A stretch of 8,782 bases of DNA from an uncultured Candidatus Melainabacteria bacterium (GCA_934754655.1 CAKVIC010000022.1:1-8782); one strand, 5' to 3'; shown: positions 1 through 8,014, counted from the stretch's first letter. Notes: generated by a model not told the origin, from the letters alone. Numbers and translations: made by a program.

Positions 1-24
1 AAACGTCATCGGCTTACTCCAAGG

Positions 25-205
25 ACTACGAAGGTAAATGGGCAAGAGGCTGAAACAAGTGACTCATGACAAATAAATTCAATTAACGCAAGGTTACACA
101 CTGGTAAGATGCTGAAACAAGTGACTCATGACAAAAAAACACAAGTGGCGCAAGGTTACACGCCAGCAAGATGCTGAAACAAGTTCAGCATGACAAATAA
201 ACACA
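25..205. repeat. 62-bp-period tandem repeat array, left edge open
   Basis: The core GCTGAAACAAG occurs at 49-59, 111-121 and 173-183, exactly 62 bp apart each time. It is followed each time by a short variable stretch and ATGACAAA. A second shared block, CGCAAGGTTACAC, occurs at 87-99 and 149-161 with the same 62-bp period. A weaker relative of it precedes the first unit near 25-46, so the array probably continues left of the window. The third unit contains a perfect 8-bp inverted repeat (171-178 with 184-191), while the first two carry a different sequence in the right arm. No reading frame of note crosses the array, so it is intergenic repeat DNA. Confidence 0.85.
171..191. repeat. Perfect hairpin in third tandem unit
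   Basis: ATGCTGAA (171-178) and TTCAGCAT (184-191) are perfect reverse complements around the 5-nt loop ACAAG. Very similar palindromes occur as dispersed intergenic elements in many bacterial genomes; that is recollection, not a search result. No T-run follows on either strand, so it does not look like an intrinsic terminator. Confidence 0.75.
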
Positions 206-207
206 CA

Positions 208-346
208 TCCGCAAATCCGCTTCTTTGATTTGCTCCGTGCTCACAGAGTTTCGCCTTTGTGGCTTCGCCACAGTCGGCTCAATCTGTTCGCTATCCGGAA
301 TTCGTTCACTGTCGTTCACTCATTCCGTCCGCAAATCCGCTTCTTT
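208..346. repeat. Structured intergenic repeat bounded by 19-bp direct repeats
   Basis: TCCGCAAATCCGCTTCTTT occurs exactly at 208-226 and again at 328-346, 120 bp apart. Between the copies is GC-richer DNA than its surroundings, with a perfect hairpin TGTGGC-TTC-GCCACA (258-272) and short internal echoes (TTCGTTCACTG then TCGTTCACTC, 302-321). The layout suggests a small dispersed repeat, or two repeat copies with intervening sequence. The right copy supplies the last two bases of the stop codon of the protease gene. TGCTCACAG inside it (238-246) recurs at 8761-8769 in the insert at the other end of the window. Confidence 0.7.
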
Positions 347-1823
347 ACAAAAATATTGTAATAAAACGATAAGGTTTCAATTTATCTGCTGTTTTATCTT
401 GAGGATGCAATTTTAAATAATTTGAAAATATCTTTCTTGCTTTAAAAATTTGGTATCTTCTTATATAAATGTTTGCGAGAGCTATTGTATAATCAATGTT
501 TTCAGGATTTTTTATCAACAAATATTCATATTCTTTTATAGCTTTTTTTGTCTTCCCTTGTCTTTTGTATATTTGAGCTAATAAATTATGTAAATCATCA
601 GAATCCTCTTTTGTTAAATATATTTCTATATATTTTTTAGCCTTTTCATATTTTTCAGCGTAAAAATATGATACTGCAAGATCAAAATATATTATCTTTT
701 TATATTCATCAGAATTTGCCAAAGACAAAGCCTTTTCTAAATTAGTAATAGCACTATAATAATCCTTCTGCGCAACATAACTTTCAGCTAAATCTATATA
801 TCCATTTGGTAAATTAGGAGCTTTTTTGATATAACGCTTTGCTTCTTTACTTTTGCTATTATTAACATCAACATTATTTCCAAGTACAACAAACGGTAAA
901 TACACACCAGAGGCTTCTTTTGAATTCGTTATATCAGGTTTAATTTTATACAATAAAAGCACGGTATTAATATCTGCCTGACTTAACATTGCACGACCTT
1001 GATTTGATGTTACATCAGAATCTTTTGAAATATACATTACATGACTTTTATTAAAACTATGACCTAAAAGTCCCAAGGAATGAGCTATTTCATGAAGCGC
1101 GATATTATAAACTTGATTATTTGTTAAAAAATCACCTTTCATATCATTTATAAAAAAATGTATTTCCATTTTTTTTAAAACATTAGCTTCTATAATCGGC
1201 TCATTATAAGCCACAATATATTTTGTATCACAAATTTCCGTAGAAGGATTGTAATGAAAAATTATTGAAATATTTGTATTATTAGAATTTTCAGCATTTT
1301 TATCAAAAAGAATGCTATGTTCTGTCACCTTTTCCCATTCATTAAAAGCTTTTTCAAATTCTTCTTTAAAATAATCCGGATACGCAAAATCCACCGGCGC
1401 AAAAGAATACGTTATTGGCATATTCGCCCAATGTAAAACCTGCTGATTTAAAACCGCGTTTTGAATAAAATTGTAAGGATACTTTTTCAAAATTTCCTTT
1501 TTTAAATCTAATAAAAAATACTTAGCCTTATATCTTGCTGAATCATCAACAGGAATCTGAATAAAATTATACAAATGTTGCTGATTTTCAATAGTTAATG
1601 GGGAGTTTATTAAAATATTGACATACTTATCGCGAGCCTTTGGTAAATTAGTTCCGGCTTTAAAAGCTTTTTCATAATAATTTATTGCACTTACCACATT
1701 ATTATTTTTTACATTATATTCAGCTGCTATTAATAAAAAATAGCGTTCATTAACTTTTAATGCCATACAAACTAGAAAAATAATACCGCAAATAGCAACA
1801 TATAGCGCTTCTCGCTTAGTCAT
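345..1823 (-). CDS. Membrane-anchored metzincin (matrixin-like) zinc protease with TPR repeats
   Basis: This is a 492-residue protein. A short positively charged start (MTKRE) leads into a hydrophobic segment at about residues 7-23, so it is probably a signal anchor with the rest outside the cytoplasm. The zinc-binding stretch is HEIAHSLGLLGHS, with H244, E245 and H248 and a third ligand probably H255. A Met-turn HVMY follows at about 261-264. This is a metzincin/matrixin pattern with one residue more than the usual HExxHxxGxxH spacing. One TPR-like unit lies near residues 33-68. About four TPR units (roughly 335-475) follow the catalytic domain, for example the unit ending LLIKNPEN, and probably bind a substrate or partner. 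The ATG sits inside the end of scpB (8-nt overlap), so translation is probably coupled. The C-terminus abuts a dispersed repeat and may have been reshaped by it. The substrate is unknown, and nothing but position links it to chromosome segregation. Confidence 0.85.
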   Translation of the reverse strand: MTKREALYVAICGIIFLVCMALKVNERYFLLIAAEYNVKNNNVVSAINYYEKAFKAGTNLPKARDKYVNILINSPLTIENQQHLYNFIQIPVDDSARYKAKYFLLDLKKEILKKYPYNFIQNAVLNQQVLHWANMPITYSFAPVDFAYPDYFKEEFEKAFNEWEKVTEHSILFDKNAENSNNTNISIIFHYNPSTEICDTKYIVAYNEPIIEANVLKKMEIHFFINDMKGDFLTNNQVYNIALHEIAHSLGLLGHSFNKSHVMYISKDSDVTSNQGRAMLSQADINTVLLLYKIKPDITNSKEASGVYLPFVVLGNNVDVNNSKSKEAKRYIKKAPNLPNGYIDLAESYVAQKDYYSAITNLEKALSLANSDEYKKIIYFDLAVSYFYAEKYEKAKKYIEIYLTKEDSDDLHNLLAQIYKRQGKTKKAIKEYEYLLIKNPENIDYTIALANIYIRRYQIFKARKIFSNYLKLHPQDKTADKLKPYRFITIFL

Positions 1824-2325
1824 CTTTTACACCTTTATCTATATTCAAGGTTTTTACAAGCGCTCTTACATCACCTTTAAGTTTGAAATATTCTGCGAAT
1901 TTTGGAGTGGTTTTTATATTAAATGAACGTCCATTCTTATCTTTGTGTTTTGAAACAAGCCCCTTTTCAATAAGTTCTTGAACATGCTCATAAGCATTTG
2001 AACCTCTTATTTCTTTCAAAAGAGATTGCCTGATAGGTTCTTTTAATGCAATCACCGTTAATGTTTTTAAAACTGGCGGTTTAAGCTCTACAGGACAAAG
2101 TTTTTCGACAATATCCATGTGTTCAGATTTAACCTGCAAAATATAACCGTTTTCGTCATCAATTTCTAAAGCTCCATCGCGAGAGGCATAATCCATAATT
2201 AACTCTAATAATGCTTCTTCTACATTTTCAGGAGTTTCTTCCAAAATTTCTGCAATATCATTAACTTGTAATACTTTAGCTGTTACAAATAAAACAGCTT
2301 CAATTCTAGATTTCAACTGTTCCAT
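1816..2325 (-). CDS. scpB: Segregation and condensation protein B (ScpB)
   Basis: This is a 169-residue protein, slightly short for the family. ScpB forms a dimer of tandem winged-helix domains that binds the ScpA kleisin and helps the SMC complex organise and segregate the nascent chromosome. The N-terminus (RIEAVLFVTAKVLQVNDIAEIL) and the second winged helix (LKEPIRQSLLKEIRG, then YEHVQELIEKGLVSKHKD) match the family pattern. The start is supported by a clear Shine-Dalgarno GAGAGGA at 2339-2333, five to seven bases upstream of the ATG. The frame starts 20 nt inside the end of scpA and its own stop overlaps the next start, giving a tightly coupled scpA-scpB-protease block. The link to scpA makes the call secure. 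Confidence 0.95.
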   Translation of the reverse strand: MEQLKSRIEAVLFVTAKVLQVNDIAEILEETPENVEEALLELIMDYASRDGALEIDDENGYILQVKSEHMDIVEKLCPVELKPPVLKTLTVIALKEPIRQSLLKEIRGSNAYEHVQELIEKGLVSKHKDKNGRSFNIKTTPKFAEYFKLKGDVRALVKTLNIDKGVKDD

Positions 2326-3211
2326 TTTCTTCCTCTCTCACAACCTTTTTAGCATTTTCAACAGCATCAAATATGTTATCTTCAATTTCTTCTTCGTTAT
2401 GATTTGTTTCAGTTTTAGGGCATTTTACAACATACAGATCAGAATAAAACTCTTCTTGAACTAAATCATAATCACTATCAACCGTCAAAAACAATAACGA
2501 AATATACGCACTTACTCTATCCATTCCTAGTAAAGTAAGCTCATTTAATTCAATCTTATCTTGTCTGTTTAAAATTTCTTCTAAATTTGCTTTAAGTCTT
2601 TGAACACCATTTTCTATATACTCATCATGAGCTAAATTGATAATATCCTCTGGTGATAACCTTGAATAATTTTGCACTCTTCTAATTGCTCGCTCGTGAG
2701 CATTTTTTAAAGACGCTTTTTTATCCAACATTTCATAAAATTCTAATTGGCGAATCAAATCACGCAAGGTTACAACCCTGTTATGATTTAATCTCACACT
2801 AGTTCTTCTTTGTAAAACTTCATCTATTGAAATAATATTATTTGTCGGAACAAAATCTTCTGCACTATAATCTAATTGCGAATCATCATCATACATCAAA
2901 GAATCATCTATTTGATTTTCTTCAAAATCAATAACATTCAAACCTTCAAGCACATTTGATTTTAGTTTTAACAAAATAGCCGCAAACAAAAGAGTTCGCC
3001 CCGTCATTTTTAGATTTTGCGCTTTTGTTTGAAACAAATGTGTTAAATATTTATCGGTAACTTCAACAATATCTACATTCCACGGATCAATTTTTCCGTG
3101 CTTTGCCATATTAACCAAAATCTCAATACCATCAACTTCTGCTTCATGCACAAGCTCTAGCTCATGATTTTTTTCATCTATATTTGCTGTATTTAAATTA
3201 TTTACTGACAT
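2306..3211 (-). CDS. scpA: Segregation and condensation protein A (ScpA kleisin)
   Basis: This is a 301-residue kleisin, longer than the typical 230-270. Its N-terminal domain contacts the SMC neck and its C-terminal winged helix contacts the SMC cap, closing the ring. The family stretch DGIEILVNMAKHGKIDPWNV is followed by IVEVTDKYL and a helix-rich segment. The C-terminal winged helix includes ELNELTLLGMDRVSAYISLLFL near residues 225-250. The extra length comes from an acidic middle linker (about 97-125) and an acidic tail after the winged helix. The only plausible start is the ATG at 3211. It lacks a normally spaced Shine-Dalgarno; the nearest, AAAAGGG (3236-3230), is 18 nt away with a palindrome between. 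It lies 70 nt downstream of smc, presumably in the same transcript. Confidence 0.95.
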   Translation of the reverse strand: MSVNNLNTANIDEKNHELELVHEAEVDGIEILVNMAKHGKIDPWNVDIVEVTDKYLTHLFQTKAQNLKMTGRTLLFAAILLKLKSNVLEGLNVIDFEENQIDDSLMYDDDSQLDYSAEDFVPTNNIISIDEVLQRRTSVRLNHNRVVTLRDLIRQLEFYEMLDKKASLKNAHERAIRRVQNYSRLSPEDIINLAHDEYIENGVQRLKANLEEILNRQDKIELNELTLLGMDRVSAYISLLFLTVDSDYDLVQEEFYSDLYVVKCPKTETNHNEEEIEDNIFDAVENAKKVVREEENGTVEI

Positions 3212-3214
3212 ATT

Positions 3215-3236
3215 ATAATTTTAAATTATCCCTTTT
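3215..3236 (-). promoter_or_regulatory. Distant Shine-Dalgarno plus AT palindrome before scpA
   Basis: On the minus strand AAAAGGG (3236-3230) is followed directly by a perfect 7-bp inverted repeat around one base (ATAATTT-A-AAATTAT, 3229-3215), then AAT and the scpA start codon. Folding the palindrome, with a short loop taken from its centre, would bring the ribosome site within a normal distance of the start. The helix is all A-T and weak, so this is only a suggestion. A second AT hairpin, TTATGA-AAAA-TCATAA (3256-3271), lies earlier in the same 70-nt spacer. Confidence 0.35.
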
Positions 3237-3281
3237 AAATTTTTATCCTCTTTGCTTATGAAAAATCATAATGTGAAATTT

Positions 3282-6200
3282 TTAATCTCTTAACTTAACA
3301 CCCGTTACCTTTGAAATGCCTTTTTCTTTTTGTGTTACGCCTATCGTCCTGTTAGCTGATTCAATCATTGGTTTTCTGTGGCTTACTACAATGAATTGAG
3401 TTTTATCAGCTTGTGTTTGGACTATATGAGCTAATTTCTCAACATTTATACCATCTAAACTTGCGTCAACTTCATCAAATGCATAAAATGGTGCCGGCAT
3501 GTATTTTTGAATTGCAAAAACAAAAGATAGTGCGGTTAAAGCTTTTTCTCCGCCAGACATGCCTGCCAAACGTTGTTTTTTCTTATCTCTTGGCTGTGCT
3601 TCAATATCTAAGCCACCGGCAAAAGGACTTTCTTCATTTTCTAACAGCAAAGTACCCTCTCCGTCTGAAAGTCTATGAAAAATATCTTTAAACTGTGTAT
3701 TTATTGCATTATAAGTTTTTAAGAAAGTTTCTTTCTTTAAATCTTCATACCCTTTCATTCTTTCAAGAATTTGTTCTCTTTCTGAAGATAATGTTTCAAT
3801 TTGAGTTTGCAATTCTTGTTGACGAGCAAGTACTCTGTCATAATCCTCTAGTGCACGCATATTTACAGCACCTAATTCATCCATACGTTTTTGCAATTTT
3901 TGAATTTTGGAATTGATTTCTTCAATCGACATCTCAATTGGCTCAAGAGTTGATACATTTACACCAGCAGATTCCAATATTTTTTTAGTTTCTTCTAACT
4001 CCGGCTCTAGCTCTCTTCTTCTAGCTTTAAAAGATTCTATTTGTTCAGATATTTTTTCAATTTCAGATAAATTTAAGTTTTTCTTTGTTTCAATATCTAC
4101 CAAATCTGCATTTATACTATCTCTTTGCGCTAATAATTCAGATAACTTTTCAGTAATTTCTTTTATTTGAATCTGCAAAACTTCTAAATCATTTTCTAAT
4201 TTTTTAATCTCTTCAGCAAACCTTGCCTTATCAAGTTCTAAATCTTTATTCGTCTGCAAAGCTCGTTCAATCGTATCTTTATGAGTAGTTATAGTAGTAT
4301 TAATAAATTCTATTAACTGATTTAGTCCCTCTATTTCATTTAAAGCGGTAGCTTTATTTTTTTCATAGCGTTTAATTTCAGCTTCAATACCTGAAGTCTT
4401 TTCCTTTAATTCTTTTAAATCAGTATCATTTATAAGTTTTTCTACTTCTGAAATTTCAACTTGAACTTCAGACATCTTTTCTGAAATTTCGACATGCTCA
4501 TTCTCTAATTTATCTAATTGCTTTTCAATATTAATAATCGCAGGTTCTGTTTCAGAAATAAATTTGTTATTTTCATCTATATTCTGTTGAGTAGATGCAT
4601 AATTTGATTCCAAGCTTGAAAGTTCTAATTTTGCCTTATTAAATTCAGTCATTGATGAAGAATATTTATTTCTTACATCTTCAATTTTTTCTTCTAACTC
4701 GGTACGTCTTTTTAATAATCCAGCATATTTAGCTTCTAAAGATTTCAAATGCGCAGTTAATTTTTCTACTTCACTATCAGAATTTTGAGAAAATTTTAAT
4801 CCTGATTTACGCGCTGCACCACCAGTGATTGAACCTGATTTTTCAAATAAATCGCCATCTAAAGTTACCATTCTATATTTGCCAATAAGTTTATTGGCAA
4901 CACTACGATTTTCTACCACCAAAGTTTCACCAACTGCATAATAAAAGGCATTTAAATATTCATCATCAAAATCTATTAGATTTATTGCATAATCAATTAC
5001 ACCATCTACTTTTGGCAAAGACAAACTCTTTGGACATTTTACGATTTTATTTAATGGTATAAAAGTTGCTCTTCCAGCATTTGCAGATTTTAAAAACTCA
5101 ATACAAGTTGAAGCTACATGCTCATCATCAACAACTATATGAGCCATACGGCCACCAACCGCAATCTCCATCGCAGTTGAATAATCTTCATCTACTTTAC
5201 CAAGCTTAACAAGAGGAGCATGCACACCTTGAATATTAGCATTTACAATTGTGTCAACCGCACGCCCAAGATTTGCATCTTCACTTGCCTGCTTAGTAGC
5301 CTCAAAAAGATATACCTTTTTTTGTATTGCCTGTATATCATAATTAATGTCCGCAATTTCATTTTTTATCCTATCCGATTCATCTAATGTATTTTTAAGG
5401 ATAGTTTTAAAATCGTCAAGTTCTTTACCTAATTGCTCAATTAGTAATTCTTTTGTCGATTTTGTATCTGTATAATTCTTTTTAAATTCTTCAAGTTCAA
5501 CTAACTTTTCTTTTGCATTCTGTAAAAGACGTTTTTTAGCAGATAAATCAGCCTCTAACGGTGATTTTGATTGAATTAATTGAGTTTCTTTATCTTGGTA
5601 ATTTTCTAAAGTTTTTCGCAAAGAATTTCGTTTTTCTAAATACTTTTCAGTTGTTTCACTCACCCCAGACATGTCTTCTAATATTTTATGCAATTGAGCC
5701 TTTTGCTCATCAATATTAGAAATAATTGCTTTTATCTCTTCTTGTTTAGCCGAAATTTTTAATTCAGCATCCTTAATTTTACCTTTTTGAGTTTCTATTC
5801 CATTTTTTGTGTTTTCAATTGTCTTTAAATTATCTTGAATTTGTTTATCTGAAAAATTTATTGATGCAGTTTTTCGAGAAATTGCACCCTTAACTTCTTC
5901 AGCTTTTTGGCTCAATTCAATTTGATGACTTTCACCTTTTTCTTTTATTGTTGCAGAAATTTCGTCATACTTTTCCTTAATAAGTTTTAGCCGTTCTTCT
6001 AAATCTTTAGTTTTTACTTCTTCTTCTTTCTTCTTCTTTGAAAATTCTAAAATATTTTCATGCGCTTTTTCTAAAAAACGTTTTAAATCAAAAAATTTAA
6101 CAGTGTTAACTTGACCTTCTAACTCCGTTTTTTCATCCTTGATTTTTTTATATTTTAAAGCAACTTCACGTTCTTCTTTTAATTGTTCAATGCGTGTATT

Positions 6201-6785
6201 TACTTCATTTAAAATCAAAGAAGAATTTACAACGCGCTTTTCAACAGTTTCTAATTCTTTTGTGGCTTGCTCAATTCTTCTATCAAAGTCTGCAACACCT
6301 GCTATTTCATCAATAATTTTTCGTCTTTCATTTGGAGAACAATTAGTAATAGACATAACATCACCTTGCATCATGACATTATAGCTATTAGGAGTGATGT
6401 TATATTTTTCTAATTTTTCATGTATATCGGAAAGAGTTACTATTTTATCATCCAAATAATAAATACTATTAAACCCTTGTGACGATTTGCGGATTCTTCG
6501 TCCAACAGAAAATTCAGTTTTTCCTTCTTCTAATTCGGCATCAGCAAATGTAACCTTTACAAAAGCTTCATTTCTTTTATTATAAGTAGAAATCAGGTGA
6601 AATAATTTTTCAGCTCTCAATGTTCTTGAAGTCGATAACCCCAAAGCAAATAAAATGCTATCAATTATATTACTTTTCCCAGAACCATTAGGTCCAGAAA
6701 TAGTAGTAAAACCTTTAAGCATCGGTATCTCGACTTTATTCGCAAACGACTTAAAGTTATCAACTTCCAGTTGTTTTATATACAT
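3282..6785 (-). CDS. smc: Chromosome segregation ATPase SMC (condensin)
   Basis: This is a 1167-residue, full-length SMC. It dimerises through its hinge and, with ScpA and ScpB, forms an ATP-driven ring that compacts and segregates chromosomes. The Walker A is GPNGSGKS at 31-38, with a Q-loop region VMMQGDVMS near 138-146. Coiled-coil arms rich in E, K, L and I run at about 170-510 and 670-1020. The hinge lies at about 515-660 (GVHAPLVKLGKV through GGAARKSG). The ABC signature MSGGEKAL starts at 1076, the Walker B FDE ends at E1105, the D-loop ASLD is at 1108-1111 and H1136 is the switch histidine, so all catalytic motifs are present. The ATG is preceded by GGGAAGG (6798-6792), a usable Shine-Dalgarno. 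It is the first gene of the minus-strand operon, behind a good promoter at 6855-6827. Confidence 0.98.
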   Translation of the reverse strand: MYIKQLEVDNFKSFANKVEIPMLKGFTTISGPNGSGKSNIIDSILFALGLSTSRTLRAEKLFHLISTYNKRNEAFVKVTFADAELEEGKTEFSVGRRIRKSSQGFNSIYYLDDKIVTLSDIHEKLEKYNITPNSYNVMMQGDVMSITNCSPNERRKIIDEIAGVADFDRRIEQATKELETVEKRVVNSSLILNEVNTRIEQLKEEREVALKYKKIKDEKTELEGQVNTVKFFDLKRFLEKAHENILEFSKKKKEEEVKTKDLEERLKLIKEKYDEISATIKEKGESHQIELSQKAEEVKGAISRKTASINFSDKQIQDNLKTIENTKNGIETQKGKIKDAELKISAKQEEIKAIISNIDEQKAQLHKILEDMSGVSETTEKYLEKRNSLRKTLENYQDKETQLIQSKSPLEADLSAKKRLLQNAKEKLVELEEFKKNYTDTKSTKELLIEQLGKELDDFKTILKNTLDESDRIKNEIADINYDIQAIQKKVYLFEATKQASEDANLGRAVDTIVNANIQGVHAPLVKLGKVDEDYSTAMEIAVGGRMAHIVVDDEHVASTCIEFLKSANAGRATFIPLNKIVKCPKSLSLPKVDGVIDYAINLIDFDDEYLNAFYYAVGETLVVENRSVANKLIGKYRMVTLDGDLFEKSGSITGGAARKSGLKFSQNSDSEVEKLTAHLKSLEAKYAGLLKRRTELEEKIEDVRNKYSSSMTEFNKAKLELSSLESNYASTQQNIDENNKFISETEPAIINIEKQLDKLENEHVEISEKMSEVQVEISEVEKLINDTDLKELKEKTSGIEAEIKRYEKNKATALNEIEGLNQLIEFINTTITTHKDTIERALQTNKDLELDKARFAEEIKKLENDLEVLQIQIKEITEKLSELLAQRDSINADLVDIETKKNLNLSEIEKISEQIESFKARRRELEPELEETKKILESAGVNVSTLEPIEMSIEEINSKIQKLQKRMDELGAVNMRALEDYDRVLARQQELQTQIETLSSEREQILERMKGYEDLKKETFLKTYNAINTQFKDIFHRLSDGEGTLLLENEESPFAGGLDIEAQPRDKKKQRLAGMSGGEKALTALSFVFAIQKYMPAPFYAFDEVDASLDGINVEKLAHIVQTQADKTQFIVVSHRKPMIESANRTIGVTQKEKGISKVTGVKLRD

Positions 6786-6803
6786 TTAACCCTTCCCAAA
6801 TTT

Positions 6804-6816
6804 CTACATAATGTAG
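6804..6816. promoter_or_regulatory. Palindrome CTACATAATGTAG, possible operator
   Basis: This is a perfect 6-bp inverted repeat around one base. It lies just after the expected smc transcription start (about 6820) and before the start codon, a usual place for a repressor site. The inner part resembles TACA-N-TGTA half-site arrangements used by several winged-helix repressors, but I cannot name a regulator. Confidence 0.35.
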
Positions 6817-6826
6817 TTATATATAT

Positions 6827-6855
6827 ATTAGACACAAAAAAACACAATGTGTCAA
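6827..6855 (-). promoter_or_regulatory. Sigma-70-type promoter for smc operon
   Basis: Read on the minus strand, TTGACA (6855-6850) is a perfect -35 box. It is followed after exactly 17 bases by TCTAAT (6832-6827), five of six matches to TATAAT. Transcription would start near 6820, giving a leader of about 35 nt before the smc ATG. The T-rich spacer carries the palindrome ACACAATGTGT (6842-6852), which overlaps the -35 box. Confidence 0.7.
6842..6852. promoter_or_regulatory. Palindrome ACACAATGTGT overlapping smc -35 box
   Basis: This is a perfect 5-bp inverted repeat around one base, overlapping the smc -35 hexamer by three bases. A protein bound here would block polymerase. It could equally be chance in AT-rich DNA. 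Confidence 0.3.
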
Positions 6856-6905
6856 TGAGATTCTATTAAAAATAGTTAAGTAATAAATAAAAGCAAGAAC
6901 AAAAA

Positions 6906-6947
6906 TTGACAAAAAAACGTTATTTAACAATCCTCTATTCTTATGAT
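6906..6947 (+). promoter_or_regulatory. Weak promoter candidate for the divergent two-gene operon
   Basis: TATGAT at 6942-6947 is a good -10 box, about 65 nt before the start codon at 7014. A perfect TTGACA exists at 6906-6911 but is 30 bases away, too far to pair with it. At 17 bases from TTGACA there is no -10-like sequence. The operon therefore probably uses a -10-dominated promoter or an activator. Confidence 0.3.
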
Positions 6948-7013
6948 TTTTTATTTTTTCAGTGTGTTATTGTGGTATGTGTAAAGAAAACACTATGACA
7001 AGAAAGGAATAGT

Positions 7014-7658
7014 ATGGCGAAAATTATTAAAGTGGGTTCGCAAAACATTACCCCAAACAAAATTGCTAATCCGTTCAAAACATCAAGAAATTCAACAACT
7101 AATCCATTCAAATATTCTAATTTTGAAGGAAATACATTACAATTTGCAGATGTTTTTGAAGGATTTGAACCTAAAAAATCTAATAAATTAAAACTTATTG
7201 CTTCATCTGTAACAGGAAGCATGCATAAAATGAGATTAAACATTTTTGAACCAATTTCAAATTTCGTAAATAGAGTAAGAACAAATGTTTCAAACGCTTG
7301 GGATTATGCTAAAAACACAAATATCTCTGATTTATCAGGTGTTAAAGCAATTGCGAACGCTTGGAAATACGCAAATGAAACTAATATTTCCGAAGTTGTA
7401 GGAATTAAAAATGTTAAAGATTCAATAACCAAATTGAGTGACACTATTTCAGATAAAGTCTTTGGAATTAAAGATAACATTTCATCAAGATTTAGTACTA
7501 TAAATACAGAAGTAACTGAATTAGGAAAATCTATTTCTGGAAACTGGAATTCATTGATTGCTAGAATTTCACCTCGTAAAATTAATTCAGAAATGTCTGT
7601 TTCAGAACTTGAAACTCTTTGGAGAAATGAAATACAAGCAGGAGGCATTGAAGCATAA
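7014..7658 (+). CDS. Uncharacterised helical protein with internal repeats
   Basis: This is a 214-residue protein of a family I do not recognise. The start is well supported: AGAAAGGA (7001-7008) lies five bases before the ATG. There is no signal peptide or membrane segment. The N-terminal 50 residues are polar and contain the tetrapeptide NPFK twice (19-22 and 30-33). The middle carries a 21-residue tandem duplication starting NAWDYAKNTNIS at 94 and NAWKYANETNIS at 115. The remainder (about 130-185) is amphipathic, with evenly spaced I, V, L and F (for example KVFGIKDNISSRFSTINTEV), and suggests extended helices that bind a surface or partner. It overlaps the next gene by one base (TAATG), so the two products probably act together. 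Function is unknown; structural, membrane-binding or envelope roles are only guesses. Confidence 0.85.
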   Translation: MAKIIKVGSQNITPNKIANPFKTSRNSTTNPFKYSNFEGNTLQFADVFEGFEPKKSNKLKLIASSVTGSMHKMRLNIFEPISNFVNRVRTNVSNAWDYAKNTNISDLSGVKAIANAWKYANETNISEVVGIKNVKDSITKLSDTISDKVFGIKDNISSRFSTINTEVTELGKSISGNWNSLIARISPRKINSEMSVSELETLWRNEIQAGGIEA

Positions 7659-8014
7659 TGAATAAAAATGTTATTGAAATAATTGATGCCTTAAGAGAGC
7701 ACAAAGACAATAATTCTATACGTGTTTTAGAAGAAATAGGGACAAATTCGCCTGATAACGAAGTTAGAGAATATACTTCTCGCGCTTTGGTAAAAAAGAA
7801 TTTACACGATTCACTAAAGATTGTAATTATCAACCAAGGTAAAGGTATAAATGATATGAGCCCGTCAGTTGCGATGAGCACTATCAATGAAATACTAGCT
7901 CTTAAAGATAAAACAGAAGTTATCAAAATTCTTGATGATACAATCAATATGCATTCAGATGAAACAGTGAAAGAGAATGCTCGTTCTGTAAAATCTTTAT
8001 TAGCATTAAGTTAA
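7658..8014 (+). CDS. Small HEAT-like helical repeat protein, unknown function
   Basis: This is a 118-residue all-helical soluble protein. The helix pairs (IIDALREHKDNNSIRVLEEIGTN, then NEVREYTSRALVKKNLHDSLK, and later SVAMSTINEIL plus DKTEVIKILDDTI) have the spacing of HEAT/armadillo-type repeats, which usually form binding scaffolds. I see no catalytic motif. The ATG overlaps the stop of the upstream gene in TAATG, and AGGAGG (7640-7645), 12 bases upstream, lies inside that gene's end. Translation is therefore probably coupled and the protein may be a partner or chaperone of the upstream product. An intrinsic terminator begins 22 bases after the stop. The HEAT assignment is by appearance only. 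Confidence 0.85.
   Translation: MNKNVIEIIDALREHKDNNSIRVLEEIGTNSPDNEVREYTSRALVKKNLHDSLKIVIINQGKGINDMSPSVAMSTINEILALKDKTEVIKILDDTINMHSDETVKENARSVKSLLALS

Noticed and set aside
1..205. CRISPR array
   Set aside because: The repeated blocks recur at 62 bp, but the DNA between them is itself similar rather than unique spacers, and no cas genes are present.
258..272. Hairpin TGTGGC-TTC-GCCACA as terminator of the smc operon
   Set aside because: No T-run follows on the minus strand, so it is better viewed as part of the intergenic repeat. I found no clear terminator after 345.
225..416. 63-residue plus-strand frame at the left end
   Set aside because: It lies mostly in repeat DNA and overlaps the well-supported protease end. 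The composition is odd and there is no ribosome site.
3413..6384. Plus-strand frames opposite smc, and minus-strand frames opposite 7014-8014
   Set aside because: They are shadows of strongly supported genes with typical domain content on the other strand, and lack ribosome sites or family resemblance.
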